A DNA stretch of 64,000 nucleotides from Pseudomonadota bacterium (GTDB lineage Bacteria > Pseudomonadota > Alphaproteobacteria > Caulobacterales > Caulobacteraceae). The position numbers and the translations under genes were made by a program. The notes below the pieces were generated by a model. The model was not told where the DNA came from. It ran no database searches and saw only the letters and a list, made by a program, of their open reading frames with translations. The stretch's first letter is position 1. The number at the start of each line of letters is the position of its first letter. Shown one piece after another: positions 16,782-25,814 of this stretch. Location: contig JAIUNU010000002.1 in assembly GCA_020161365.1 (NCBI GenBank), positions 452,528 to 516,527 of the forward strand, in the 5' to 3' direction.

Positions 16782-16833
16782 CCCTCTCCCCTTGCGGGAG
16801 AGGGTGGCCCGCGCAGCGGGTCGGGTGAGGGGT
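16782..16833. repeat. Intergenic palindromic repeat
   Basis: CCCTCTCCC-CTTGC-GGGAGAGGG followed by GCCCGCGCAGCGGGTCGGGTGAGGGG; a REP-like unit also seen in variant form at 30322-30460. It directly follows the LysR stop and may act as a terminator. Confidence 0.7.
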
Positions 16834-16991
16834 CGCACTCTTGCCTAAACCGACAAACAGTTTGCGTGGGGATCTAGGGTTTCCGACGCCTTTGTCGCCC
16901 AAGCCGTGGTTCAACATCCACCTCCAGGTTAGACTGCTCAGTATCGGTGCAGGTCCGTCGTCGCGCGGTCATCTGTCGTTAGCGACCGGGG

Positions 16992-18035
16992 TCAGGGTCG
17001 GCCGCTAATCACAATATCGAGCATCTTCGCATCGGACCAGCGCGCGTCTTCCGCGATGGTGCCCCGCGCGGCGTGTAGCGCCCTGGCGAGATCCAGGCGA
17101 GCCTGTCGAACGACCACGAGACCGAGCGAGGGGATCACATACAGCCGCTGATCACCCGCCCCCGCCGCCATCACCAGATCCTTGGGCAAGCTCGCCGACG
17201 CCGCGCCGATATCCGTCGACGCCGTGGCGGCGTCGACCGTGGTCGAAGCCTTTGGCAGCCACCAGGTCAGACCATAGCCGGGGTTGGCCTTCGAGCCGCG
17301 GAACAGGGCGGCGAAGGCTTCTGGATCGACCCGCGCCCGACCGTCGACGACGCCGCGATGCCGAACCAGTTCGCCGAGCTTGGCCCATTCGCGCGCGGTA
17401 AGCACCGCGCCTTGCGGCATCAGCGGCTGGCCGTCCGGACCCTTTCGCCAATCGGCGACCTTCAGCCCGATGGGGTCGAGGATGCGGACTTTCAGGTACG
17501 CCAGAGGATCGCCGGGACGACCGGCCGCAACCAGCTTGCGGCGCATCAACTCGCCGAACACCTGCATGGGGGCGGGGCCGTATTGGAAACGTTCGCCAGG
17601 CGGCAGGTTGAAGGGCGCTTCGACTGCGTCGGCATAGGTTGGCGGTCGCCCGATCTGGCTTGGCGGGCCGGCGGTCATCGAGAGCAACTGGCGGATCGTC
17701 GCCTTGGATTTTAGCGGATCGGCCCGCCATTCTGGGAGCGTGTCGGCGACAAGTTCGTCGAGGGCCAGCAGGTGATCCTGCACGGCCGTCGCGGCCATCA
17801 GGCCCACGAAGCTCTTGGTCCCGGAATAGAGTTCGTAGGCGGTGTCGGCGGTTCCGCCTGTATAGGCCTCACAGACAAGATTTCCGTCTTTCAGCACCAG
17901 AACGCTCAGGCCATCATGCTGGTCGGAGTAGGCCTTGGCGGCCTGGCAGGACGCTGGTGACATGGCCGCCCAAGCTGGGCTGGTCGCGCTGAACAAGAAG
18001 ATGGTCGCGAACAGGGACAGATGGACGCGAAGCAT
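16992..18035 (-). CDS. Exported serine hydrolase, beta-lactamase class C-like
   Basis: A 347-residue protein of the serine beta-lactamase-like / penicillin-binding family. A signal peptide (LRVHLSLFATIFLFSATSPAWA) precedes a domain with the nucleophile motif SGTK (in LYSGTKSFVG) and a Tyr region FQYGPAPMQVFG. Many such proteins are peptidases or esterases rather than beta-lactamases. The start is the ATG six bases after AGGAGG. It is divergent from a GntR-type regulator, with a perfect 16-bp palindrome 23 bases before the start that recurs before the TonB receptor gene. This suggests it belongs to a regulon for importing and hydrolysing one compound. Confidence 0.88.
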   Translation of the reverse strand: MLRVHLSLFATIFLFSATSPAWAAMSPASCQAAKAYSDQHDGLSVLVLKDGNLVCEAYTGGTADTAYELYSGTKSFVGLMAATAVQDHLLALDELVADTLPEWRADPLKSKATIRQLLSMTAGPPSQIGRPPTYADAVEAPFNLPPGERFQYGPAPMQVFGELMRRKLVAAGRPGDPLAYLKVRILDPIGLKVADWRKGPDGQPLMPQGAVLTAREWAKLGELVRHRGVVDGRARVDPEAFAALFRGSKANPGYGLTWWLPKASTTVDAATASTDIGAASASLPKDLVMAAGAGDQRLYVIPSLGLVVVRQARLDLARALHAARGTIAEDARWSDAKMLDIVISGRP

Positions 18036-18057
18036 GTTGGCCTCCTTGTTTGACGCC

Positions 18058-18073
18058 ATATTATCGATAATAT
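18058..18073. promoter_or_regulatory. Palindromic operator, copy 1
   Basis: ATATTATCGATAATAT is a perfect 16-bp palindrome between the serine hydrolase and the GntR gene. It shares the 12-bp core ATTATCGATAAT with the site at 20285-20300. Confidence 0.7.
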
Positions 18074-18136
18074 CCCCAAAGGGAAGCGGGCCGCCAGGTG
18101 GCGATCCGCGCATAGCCGCCGGAGCACCGTAGCCAG

Positions 18137-18889
18137 ATGCCGCCCAGCGCACCCAGGACCAGACCGAACGTCGTCGAACCGCCGACCCAGGATCGATTGA
18201 TCGCCGATGCTCTGATCGCCGACATTGTAGAGTGGCGTATCGCGCCGGGCGCTTGGCTTCGCGAGCGAGAGGTCGCTCAGCGGTTTGGCGTCTCGCACGC
18301 CCCGGTTCGCGAGGCGTTCCGCCATGTCGCTCGGGTGGGGTTCATTCAAATCGTGCCTTGGCGCGGCGCCCACGTCATCGATCTCGACGCGCACGCGGCC
18401 ATCGAGGTGTTCGAGCTTTGGAAGGCGTTGTTCGGCGTGATCTGCCGCATGGCCGCCCAGGCGTTCAATCCGGCCGATGGACAGGAATTGCTCAAGCGCA
18501 TCGAGGCCTTCAAGACCATTGTCCGCGAAACGCCCGATACCCTCGCGCACTTGGCGGTCTCGAACAGCATCGGCTCCTTCATCGCCCATCGCAGCGGCGC
18601 GCCCATGGCCAGCGAGCTTCTCGACCGCGTGGCGCTGTTCGCGCGCTGGCAGCATCATGTGCTGCGCGTCGACTATCTCGAGAGCATCAAGCCCAGGCCT
18701 GGCATCCGGTCGGCCGAACTCTACGAGGCCGTGTGCCATCACATCGTGCGTGGCGAGGCCGACGCCGCCGATAGGGCTGCGCGCGAACTGCTGGCCTTCC
18801 TTCAGAAGCATTTCGAACCGGCGCTCGACCAGTTCCTGGCCGAACGCAAGGCCGAGCCGGCAAAGCGCCGCCGCCCGCCGCGCGCCTGA
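18137..18889 (+). CDS. GntR/FadR-family (FCD) transcriptional regulator
   Basis: A 250-residue regulator with an N-terminal winged HTH (about residues 15-80; IADIVEWRIAPGAWLREREVAQRFGVSHAPVREAFRHV) and an all-helical FCD effector domain (about 90-225). It is divergent from the serine hydrolase and 38 bases upstream of the co-directional M28-like gene. The perfect palindromes at 18058 and 20285 flank its gene neighbourhood and are its most likely operators, as FCD regulators bind short palindromes as dimers. The effector is unknown. Confidence 0.92.
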   Translation: MPPSAPRTRPNVVEPPTQDRLIADALIADIVEWRIAPGAWLREREVAQRFGVSHAPVREAFRHVARVGFIQIVPWRGAHVIDLDAHAAIEVFELWKALFGVICRMAAQAFNPADGQELLKRIEAFKTIVRETPDTLAHLAVSNSIGSFIAHRSGAPMASELLDRVALFARWQHHVLRVDYLESIKPRPGIRSAELYEAVCHHIVRGEADAADRAARELLAFLQKHFEPALDQFLAERKAEPAKRRRPPRA

Positions 18890-18927
18890 CCGCTTGGCGA
18901 GCCTCCAGGTAAGGATCCTTGATCACC

Positions 18928-20235
18928 ATGCTCCCGACACGCCGTACGATGGTCGCCGCCTCCCTTGCTTCCCCGCTCGCCGTCGCCGCTCCCGCCGCGA
19001 CCGTGGCCGCGATCGGGGGCGCGGATGAACTGAAGGCGGCCGAACGGGCTCTGGCGTTCTATGTTGACCAGGGCGTCAAGGCTTCGGGCGGCCCCGGCGA
19101 TCTGGCGGTGGGCGCGTGGATGGAGGAAGCGCTGAGGGCCAACGGCTTCAAGACCGAGCGCCAGAGCTTCGTCGCTCCTTTTTTCGACGTCAGCGAGGCG
19201 AGTCTGACCGTGGGACCCGCGACGGCGACGGTCATTCCCCAAGCGATCGTCGTACCAACGCCGCTCGACGGCGTCGAAGGTCGACTGGTGAACCGCTCGC
19301 CCTGGAACGCCGGTCAGCCGGCGGCCGGCGCGATCGTCCTGCTGCAATTGCCGCACGCGCGTTGGTCGAGCGCCGCCGTGGACGCCGTGCGTAAACCGGT
19401 CACGGCGGCGATCGCCGCAGGCGCGGCGGCGGTTGTGCTCGTCACGACGGGACCCTCGGGCGAAGCGCTGGCGCTCAACGCCGATGGCGGAAAGCCCATG
19501 TTCGAGCGTCCGGTCGCCACGCTGGCGCCCCGGGATGCGGCGCCGTTCTTCAAGGCCGCCGCCGCCGAAACGAGCGCTCGACTGAAAATAACTGGCGCGG
19601 GCGGACGGCGGGACACCTTCAACCTGATTGGCCGCCTGGACCGCGGCCACGCCCGCTGGCTGGCGGTCTCGACGCCTCGGTCGGGCTGGTTTACCTGCGC
19701 CGGAGAACGCGGCCCGGGCGTGGCGGTCTGGGCGTTGCTCGCCGACTGGGCGGCCAAGGCGAATCTGCCGGTGAACCTCGCCTTCGTGTGCAACAGCGGC
19801 CACGAGTACGAGAACCTCGGCGCGACCCATCTCCTGGACGCGGCCGCGCCGCCGCCATCGGCCACGGCCTTCTGGCTGCATCTCGGGGCCAATGTCGCGG
19901 CGCGGGATTGGCACGAAGCGGGGCAGCGGATGGAGCCGTTGCCCAGTCCCGATCCGCAGCGATTTCTGCTGGCCACCCCCGAGCTGCTGCCGACCTGCCG
20001 CCGCGCCTTCGCGGGTCAGGCCGGGCTGGAAGCGCCCTATCCGCTCAGCAGCGGCGCCGCCGGCGAACTGGCCCATATCGTAGCCGCCGGCTATCCTAAG
20101 ATCGCGGGCGTCTTTGGCGCGCACCGCTTCCATCATGCCAGAGCCGACGACGCACGATGCGTGGCCGCCGCCCCTGTCGCCGCCGCGGCGAGCGCCTGCC
20201 GGGACCTGATCCAAGCCGCGATTTCCCTGGGTTGA
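18928..20235 (+). CDS. Exported M28-like protein with PA-type insert, metal ligands apparently absent
   Basis: A 435-residue exported protein (Tat-like TRRTMVAASLASPLAVAAPA). Residues about 90-230 resemble a protease-associated insert and about 240-430 resemble an M28 aminopeptidase fold (NLIGRL, then a helix, NSGHEYENLGATHLL and a late HRFHHA). At the places where M28 enzymes carry zinc ligands this protein reads STPRSGWFTCAGERGPG and GHEYE, so the first His-Asp pair and the bridging Asp are not seen. It may be a pseudoenzyme or have another chemistry. It lies between the GntR gene and a TonB receptor gene. ATG at 18928 was preferred to the TTG at 18919. Confidence 0.7.
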   Translation: MLPTRRTMVAASLASPLAVAAPAATVAAIGGADELKAAERALAFYVDQGVKASGGPGDLAVGAWMEEALRANGFKTERQSFVAPFFDVSEASLTVGPATATVIPQAIVVPTPLDGVEGRLVNRSPWNAGQPAAGAIVLLQLPHARWSSAAVDAVRKPVTAAIAAGAAAVVLVTTGPSGEALALNADGGKPMFERPVATLAPRDAAPFFKAAAAETSARLKITGAGGRRDTFNLIGRLDRGHARWLAVSTPRSGWFTCAGERGPGVAVWALLADWAAKANLPVNLAFVCNSGHEYENLGATHLLDAAAPPPSATAFWLHLGANVAARDWHEAGQRMEPLPSPDPQRFLLATPELLPTCRRAFAGQAGLEAPYPLSSGAAGELAHIVAAGYPKIAGVFGAHRFHHARADDARCVAAAPVAAAASACRDLIQAAISLG

Positions 20236-20284
20236 CCCCTGCCCTAAAGGCGCTGTTGACAATGTCGGCGTCTCTACACATGCT

Positions 20285-20300
20285 AAATTATCGATAATTT
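20285..20300. promoter_or_regulatory. Palindromic operator, copy 2
   Basis: AAATTATCGATAATTT, a perfect 16-bp palindrome 40 bases before the TonB receptor start. It overlaps GCTAAATTA, a fair match to the Caulobacter -10 element (GCTANANWC), so binding would repress. A TTGACA lies at 20256-20261, at longer than ideal spacing. Confidence 0.7.
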
Positions 20301-20339
20301 GACCACGTTCCAATGTGGCGAGTCCTAAGGGGGAGTGAG

Positions 20340-22568
20340 ATGTCCGCACGTCGTCGGCTGCTATTTTCCGCGAGCCTGATCGCCTTGGTGACGCCCGGTC
20401 TGGCGGGCGCCCGGCAGGTGGCGCCTGTTTCCGAGGTCTCGGCGGTCGGCGAGGTGGTCGTGACGGCGCGGCGTCGGGAAGAACGTCTGGCCGACGTCCC
20501 CGCCGCCGCCTCCGTTCTCGACGCCAATGTCCTCGGCGACCGCGGGAGGCCGGCCGGGACGGGCGATCTGCTCGCGGGCCAGCCCAGCGTTCGCTTCAAC
20601 AATTTGACCTCGGCCGTGACGTCCGAGATTTCGATGCGCGCGTCCTCGACGGCGCGCGCCACCAACGGCGATCCCAGCGTGGGCCTGTACCGCAACGGCG
20701 CCTATGTCGGCGGCGGCGGCATCGGCGGACGCAATTTCTCACGCCTGGACCTGTTCGACATCGAGCGGGTGGAGGTGTTGCGCGGCACCCAAGGCGCGCT
20801 TTACGGGCGAAACGCGGTCGGCGGCGCCATCAATATCGTCTCGGCCAAGCCCAGCTTCACCGACGGGGGCTGGGCCAGCGCCCGGTACGGCGTCAACAAC
20901 CAGAGCCTTCAGCTCCAGGGCGCGGTGAACTATGCGGCCACGGACGAGGTCGCCTTCCGGATCGGCGCGGACTACGTCCATCAGGACAAGGGGTTCTTCT
21001 ACAACCCCAACAACAATGTCTATTTCGACCAGCAGAAGGGTCTTGGGCTACGCGCTCAGGCGCGGTTCGCCAGGGGACCCGCCGACGTCAATCTGACGGT
21101 CGAGACTCAGCAGCTGACCACGCCCGCCATTACCTTCCAGGTCTATATCCCGGCCGGCACGCCCGGTTTTCCCGGCGGCTATATCCAGGACAATCGTCGC
21201 TATCCCTGGAACCAGGCGCCCAGCGCCAAGCAGAACGTCAACGCCGCCACCCTGAACTCGGACTGGGACCTGGGCTGGGGCAAGCTCAGCGCGAGCTCGA
21301 TGATCCGCACGCGGGAGTCGTCCTACAGCCTCGACGCGGACGGTTTGGACGCGCCGTCCCTGGCCGCGGCCAAGGCGGCGGGACAGGTCGGGGCCGCTAC
21401 GCCGGTGGACGTCAACTCGGCCGCCTACGTTTCCGACCGGACCACGACCGCCAGCCAGGACTTCCATCTCAGCGGCGCCGCCGCGGAAGAGCGCCTGAAC
21501 TGGCTGCTCGGCGTCGAGGCCATGACATTGAAAAGCCGCTACGCGGTGACGATGGGCCGCACGCCGACGCTGACCAATCCTTCGACCGGCAGCTATGCGC
21601 CCTCGACGATCAAGTACAACTCGGTCGCCGCCTATGGTTCGCTGGGCTACGACCTGTCCGCGAGGCTTAATCTGGCGGGCGAGCTCCGCTACACCAAGGA
21701 CGACAAGAGCATTCAAGCGCGGCTCTACGATCGGGCCACGGGCGCGGCCTTGGGCGGCGCGGCGCGCGTCATCGACGCCACGAGCCAGCCGGACAACGCC
21801 TCCTACAACCTGACCCTCTCCTACAAGATCGCGGCGGGCGTGCTGGCCTATGGCAAGGTCGGCACAAGCTATCGCGCGGGCGGGTTCAACACCAACCTGG
21901 GAGACCCGCGCCAGCCCACGCCGATCCAAGCCTCCTATGACGACGAGACCTCGACCTCCTACGAAGTCGGCCTAAAGGGGTCTCCGAGCCGCGCGGTCTA
22001 TTTCGCGCTGGCTGGCTACCGCACGAATCTCGACGGCCTGATCGCCCAGATCGACAATGGTTGCGCGATCGGAAACCCGGCCTGCCCGGTCGCCGCCACG
22101 ACCTTCCTGACCAATGCCGGCAAGGCGACATCCTGGGGCGTCGAAGGCGAGGTCACCGGACGCCTGAGGGTAGCGGGTGGGGACGCCCGCGTCGGTTTGA
22201 CGGCGTCGCGCCAGGGAGGCGAGGTCAAGTCCGGCCGTTATATCGGCGTCAGCCTGCCCCAGGTGCCTGACTGGCTGGCCTCGGTCGACCTGACCTATCG
22301 ACATCCTTTAGTCGGCGACAGCACCGCCTTCGCCAACCTGTTCTACAACGCCCAGTGGGGCGGCAGTCAGGAATTGACCAAGACGAGCGTTCCGCTTGAG
22401 GACTTCCAGACGATCAACGCGCGCCTCGGCGTGGAGGTCAAAAGCGTCCAGTTGACGGCCTTCGCTACAAATCTGACCAATCGGGTGTTCATCGTTCAGC
22501 GGGACGCCTCGATCCGTCGCTATAGTCAACCGCGCGTCTATGGGGTGGAGCTGCGATATCGTTGGTGA
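20340..22568 (+). CDS. TonB-dependent outer-membrane receptor
   Basis: A 742-residue receptor: signal peptide (to about residue 25), a TonB-box-like region VGEVVVTARRREERL, a plug domain (about 45-165, with RIGGRNFSRLDLFDIERVEVLRGTQG-type sequence around RVEVLRGTQGALYGRN) and a 22-strand barrel ending in an aromatic strand (YGVELRYRW). GGGGGAG lies five bases before the chosen ATG. It probably imports the substrate handled by the neighbouring exported hydrolases; the ligand is not predictable. Its promoter carries the palindrome shared with the serine hydrolase gene. Confidence 0.95.
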   Translation: MSARRRLLFSASLIALVTPGLAGARQVAPVSEVSAVGEVVVTARRREERLADVPAAASVLDANVLGDRGRPAGTGDLLAGQPSVRFNNLTSAVTSEISMRASSTARATNGDPSVGLYRNGAYVGGGGIGGRNFSRLDLFDIERVEVLRGTQGALYGRNAVGGAINIVSAKPSFTDGGWASARYGVNNQSLQLQGAVNYAATDEVAFRIGADYVHQDKGFFYNPNNNVYFDQQKGLGLRAQARFARGPADVNLTVETQQLTTPAITFQVYIPAGTPGFPGGYIQDNRRYPWNQAPSAKQNVNAATLNSDWDLGWGKLSASSMIRTRESSYSLDADGLDAPSLAAAKAAGQVGAATPVDVNSAAYVSDRTTTASQDFHLSGAAAEERLNWLLGVEAMTLKSRYAVTMGRTPTLTNPSTGSYAPSTIKYNSVAAYGSLGYDLSARLNLAGELRYTKDDKSIQARLYDRATGAALGGAARVIDATSQPDNASYNLTLSYKIAAGVLAYGKVGTSYRAGGFNTNLGDPRQPTPIQASYDDETSTSYEVGLKGSPSRAVYFALAGYRTNLDGLIAQIDNGCAIGNPACPVAATTFLTNAGKATSWGVEGEVTGRLRVAGGDARVGLTASRQGGEVKSGRYIGVSLPQVPDWLASVDLTYRHPLVGDSTAFANLFYNAQWGGSQELTKTSVPLEDFQTINARLGVEVKSVQLTAFATNLTNRVFIVQRDASIRRYSQPRVYGVELRYRW

Positions 22569-22663
22569 CGACCCTGTCGTTCGGAGCCCCCCGCTCGACG
22601 GCGCAAGGCCGACGGGCAGGGGACTTGCGCCGGACGCGCGGCCATACCCTTGACGGTTTCGGC

Positions 22664-24034
22664 CTACGCGGCCCTGGGGGCGTCCGCCTCGGTCGACGGC
22701 AACCAGACGGTCGCGACGAACCCTCCTTCCACGCGGTTGCCGAAAGCGATCTCACCGCCCTCGGCGGCGACCAGCCCGCGGACAATGGCGAGGCCCAGGC
22801 CCGCGCCGCCCGTCGCGCGATCGCGCGACGGGTCAACGCGGCCGAACGGTCGACCCAGCTGCGGGAGTTGCTCCGCCGATACGCCGGGGCCATCGTCCGT
22901 GACATCGATCCGCCAGCGCGCGCCTTCGCCGCCAAGCGTCAGGTGGACAGCGCCGGCGTGACGCAGTCCGTTATCGACCAGGTTGCCAAGGATGCGCCGG
23001 ATCGCGACCGGCGCGACCCGCACCCGCGCCGCGGTCGCAGCGCAGGACACTGACACCGGATCACCCAACTCCTTGTGGATTTCCGCCAGACGGCGCAGTT
23101 CCTCGGCGAGATCGAGCGTGCGCCGCTCGCCTTGCGCGCGGGCCTCCGTCCGCGCGAATAACAGGGTGTCGTCGAGCAGCGCCGCCATCTCTTCCAGGTC
23201 GCTCGCGGCGCGCTCGCGCTGGTCCGGATCGTCGATGAACTCGGCCCGCAGGCGAAAGCGCGTGATGTAGGTACGCATGTCGTGCGCCACCGCGGCGAGG
23301 ATGCGGGTGCGTTCACCAATCAGTTCGGCGATCCGCTCCTTCATCTCGTTATAGGCTTCGGCCAACTCGCGCAGTTCGCGCGAACCGGCGACGGCCAAGT
23401 CAGGGGAATCCGGCTCGCCCCGGAAGGTGCGGATGTCGCGCGAAAGCCGCACCAGGGGCTGCGTCGTCGCGCGGACCGCCAGCGACAGCGCGATGAGCGC
23501 GACGAAACCGCCCAGCCCCAACAGCGCCGCGCGTTGACGCAGCAGCCGACGCACCGGCTCGGAGGGTTGGCTTTCGATCGTCAGTGTCGTGGGACGCTCG
23601 CCCGCCAGCGCGATGTGCAGCGCCAGCGGATCGTTGCGCCACCAGCCGGGCCAAGGATTGAGCCGCGTGATGGTCGGGAACCGAGCCACACGGCCCGTCA
23701 CCGACAGTCGGCGGTCTGGAAGGGCAAGACTGTACGCGCGGCCAATGTCCATGCCCTGCAAGCTTTCCACCGAAGGCGGCGGGGGGGCGTTCTCCACCGT
23801 GGCGTGGTAGAAGGCGCCGTCGAACGCCTCGACCGCCGCGGCGCGCCGCGCCGGCGGCAGCGCCTCAACCAGTTCGATCATGGCGCGCATCTGCGCCGCG
23901 TCAGGCAGGCCGAGACTTCCGCTCTCGCGCGATCGTCCAGACAAGCCGGTGACCGCGAGCACGGCCAGTTGCAACAGAACGAAACTCGCCACCAGGACCA
24001 GGGTGATGCGGAACGCCAGCGTGCCGGGCTGCAT
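22664..24034 (-). CDS. Sensor histidine kinase (EnvZ-like)
   Basis: A 456-residue membrane kinase: TM1 (about residues 8-28), a periplasmic sensor region (about 35-160), TM2 (about 165-187), HAMP, an H-box reading AHDMRTYITRFRLR (phosphoacceptor His), and a HATPase domain with N box LGNLVDNGLRH, G1 DDGPGV and G2 GGAGLGLAIV. It lies two bases after the response-regulator stop, forming an operon with it. The pair is divergent from the exported Gly/Ser/Thr-rich and EF-hand genes, which are plausible targets. The signal is unknown. Confidence 0.94.
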   Translation of the reverse strand: MQPGTLAFRITLVLVASFVLLQLAVLAVTGLSGRSRESGSLGLPDAAQMRAMIELVEALPPARRAAAVEAFDGAFYHATVENAPPPPSVESLQGMDIGRAYSLALPDRRLSVTGRVARFPTITRLNPWPGWWRNDPLALHIALAGERPTTLTIESQPSEPVRRLLRQRAALLGLGGFVALIALSLAVRATTQPLVRLSRDIRTFRGEPDSPDLAVAGSRELRELAEAYNEMKERIAELIGERTRILAAVAHDMRTYITRFRLRAEFIDDPDQRERAASDLEEMAALLDDTLLFARTEARAQGERRTLDLAEELRRLAEIHKELGDPVSVSCAATAARVRVAPVAIRRILGNLVDNGLRHAGAVHLTLGGEGARWRIDVTDDGPGVSAEQLPQLGRPFGRVDPSRDRATGGAGLGLAIVRGLVAAEGGEIAFGNRVEGGFVATVWLPSTEADAPRAA

Positions 24035-24036
24035 GA

Positions 24037-24756
24037 TCAGCCCCGCTCGACGGTCGCGGCCAGACAGTAGCCGCCGCCACGCACCGTCTTGACCAAGGCT
24101 CCGCCGGCCGGATGCGCCGCCAGCTTGCGCCGGAGCTTGGCGACCTGCACGTCGATCGCCCGGTCGAACGGCTGGGCGTCGCGACCGCGCGTCCAGTCCA
24201 GCAACTGGTCCCGCGACAGCACCCGGCGCGGATGACGCGCGAACGCGACCAAAAGGTCAAACTCGCCCCCCGTCAGATCTACCTCCGCGCCGTCGGGATC
24301 GGTCAAGGTGCGGGTCGCCAGGTCCAGGGCGAAGCCGGCGAAGCGCCAGCGCTCCTCAGCCGGTACAAGCGCGACACGGTGGCGATCGCGCGTGCGACGC
24401 AGAATGGCGCGGACGCGGGCGACCAGTTCGCGCGGGTTGAATGGCTTGGCCAGGTAGTCATCCGCGCCGATTTCCAGTCCCACGATACGGTCCACGTCGT
24501 CGCCGCGCGCCGTCACCATCAGCACGGGCACTTCGCCCTCCGCTTGCAATCGCCTGCAGATCGACAGGCCATCCTCGCCCGGAAGCATGACATCGAGCAC
24601 GGCGAGATCGATCCGTCGGCGCGCGCGCAACCGGTCGAACGCTTCGCCCGTGAGGCAGAGTTCGGCTTCAAAGCCTTCGCGCCGCAGCAGTCCGGCGACC
24701 AGAGGGCCGATCTGGGGATCGTCCTCCACCACGGCGATGACGGTTTGGCTCTCCAT
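24037..24756 (-). CDS. OmpR-family response regulator
   Basis: A 239-residue regulator: receiver domain with VVEDD acidic pocket, phosphoacceptor Asp in LAVLDVMLPG, Thr in MVTARGDD and Lys in DDYLAKPF, then an OmpR/PhoB winged helix (about residues 135-235). The start was set at MESQTVIAVVEDD, since the upstream extension has no receiver similarity. It is the first gene of a two-gene operon with the kinase and is divergent from the secreted-protein gene at 24914. Confidence 0.94.
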   Translation of the reverse strand: MESQTVIAVVEDDPQIGPLVAGLLRREGFEAELCLTGEAFDRLRARRRIDLAVLDVMLPGEDGLSICRRLQAEGEVPVLMVTARGDDVDRIVGLEIGADDYLAKPFNPRELVARVRAILRRTRDRHRVALVPAEERWRFAGFALDLATRTLTDPDGAEVDLTGGEFDLLVAFARHPRRVLSRDQLLDWTRGRDAQPFDRAIDVQVAKLRRKLAAHPAGGALVKTVRGGGYCLAATVERG

Positions 24757-24913
24757 GGCCGCACCATGCTCGGAGACGCGCGCCGGCGGAAGGCGCATCG
24801 CCAACGGCTTACATTTCTTCACACGCGCTCACGCGCCGCTCGCACGCCGCTTACGTCCCGGCTCCAGATTGCACGACGTCGGACAGCCTTCCGACGCAGA
24901 TATGGAGTGAACC

Positions 24914-25324
24914 ATGAACAAGCTCGTCACCACCCTCGTCGCCGGCGTCACGCTGGCCGCGAGCGTCGCCGCGCTTCCCGCGGCCGCCCAGACCCACAGC
25001 GGTTCGGTCACGGCTCAAGGAGCGTATCGCGGCGGGACGGCCGCGCGCAGCGTCAGCCGCCAGCCGGGCAGCACCGCCGTGACACGCGGCGTCCAAACCA
25101 ACGCCGGTTACGGAGCGACCACCACGCGCGGCGGCAGTTGGGCCAATGGCGCCTATACGGGCGGCGCGACCCACACCACCAACAGCGGCAAGAGCTTCGG
25201 CCGTTCGACCACCGCCACCGCCAATGGCGACGGAACCGGCAGCTATTCGTCCACCGTCACGGGTCCCAACGGCCAAGCCGCGACGGTTTCGGGCTCCGTG
25301 AGCCGGACGCCCCCTCAGAAATAA
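24914..25324 (+). CDS. Exported Gly/Ser/Thr-rich protein, unknown
   Basis: A 136-residue protein with a clear Sec signal peptide (MNKLVTTLVAGVTLAASVAALPAAAQ) and a mature part dominated by Gly, Thr, Ser and Ala with loose repeats (GAYRGGTAARS, GGSWANGAYTGGATHT, GRSTTATANGDGTGSYSST). The composition suggests a beta-strand-rich or disordered surface or periplasmic protein. It is the first gene after the divergent two-component system and is followed by an EF-hand protein gene. No functional family is recognised. Confidence 0.75.
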   Translation: MNKLVTTLVAGVTLAASVAALPAAAQTHSGSVTAQGAYRGGTAARSVSRQPGSTAVTRGVQTNAGYGATTTRGGSWANGAYTGGATHTTNSGKSFGRSTTATANGDGTGSYSSTVTGPNGQAATVSGSVSRTPPQK

Positions 25325-25402
25325 CGCTGACGCACTGCGGTCCCGGCCGGCTAGCCCCTTCCCCGGCCTGGGCCGCCCATTCCTTGTTTCAGGAGTTCCG
25401 AC

Positions 25403-25813
25403 ATGAAGACCCTGTCGTCCTTAGCGCTGCTGGCGGCGGCCATTGTCGTGGTCACGCCCGCGGCGGCGCAAGACGTGATGGCCGCCGACCTTAATCACGA
25501 CGGCAAGATCACCCGCGCCGAATTCACCGCCTCGCGCCTGGCCAACTTCGCCCGCTTCGACCGCAACGCCGACGGCGTGGTCAGCCAGGCCGATCTTGGG
25601 CGCATCGCGCGCTTTCGTCCTCAGGCCGGAGCGACGCTGCAACAGTTCATCGCCGCCGCCGACATCGATCACGATGGCCAGGTAACGCGGGACGAGCTCG
25701 CCAGGGCGCCGACGCCGGTGTTTGATCGCGCCGACGCCAATCGTGACGGCGTGGTCGATGGCGCTGAAACGGCCGTGCTGCGCGCTAACTTCGCGCAAAT
25801 GCGGGGGCGCTGA
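25403..25813 (+). CDS. Exported EF-hand calcium-binding protein
   Basis: A 136-residue protein with a signal peptide (to about residue 23) and four EF-hand loops starting near residues 29, 53, 87 and 111 (DLNHDGKITRAE, DRNADGVVSQAD, DIDHDGQVTRDE, DANRDGVVDGAE). All keep the Asp-x-Asn/Asp-x-Asp-Gly core; the second has Asp rather than Glu at position 12. It should be a periplasmic or extracellular calcium-binding protein. The stop is followed after one base by the ATG of the membrane hydroxylase gene, so the two are coupled. Confidence 0.9.
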   Translation: MKTLSSLALLAAAIVVVTPAAAQDVMAADLNHDGKITRAEFTASRLANFARFDRNADGVVSQADLGRIARFRPQAGATLQQFIAAADIDHDGQVTRDELARAPTPVFDRADANRDGVVDGAETAVLRANFAQMRGR

Positions 25814-25814
25814 G

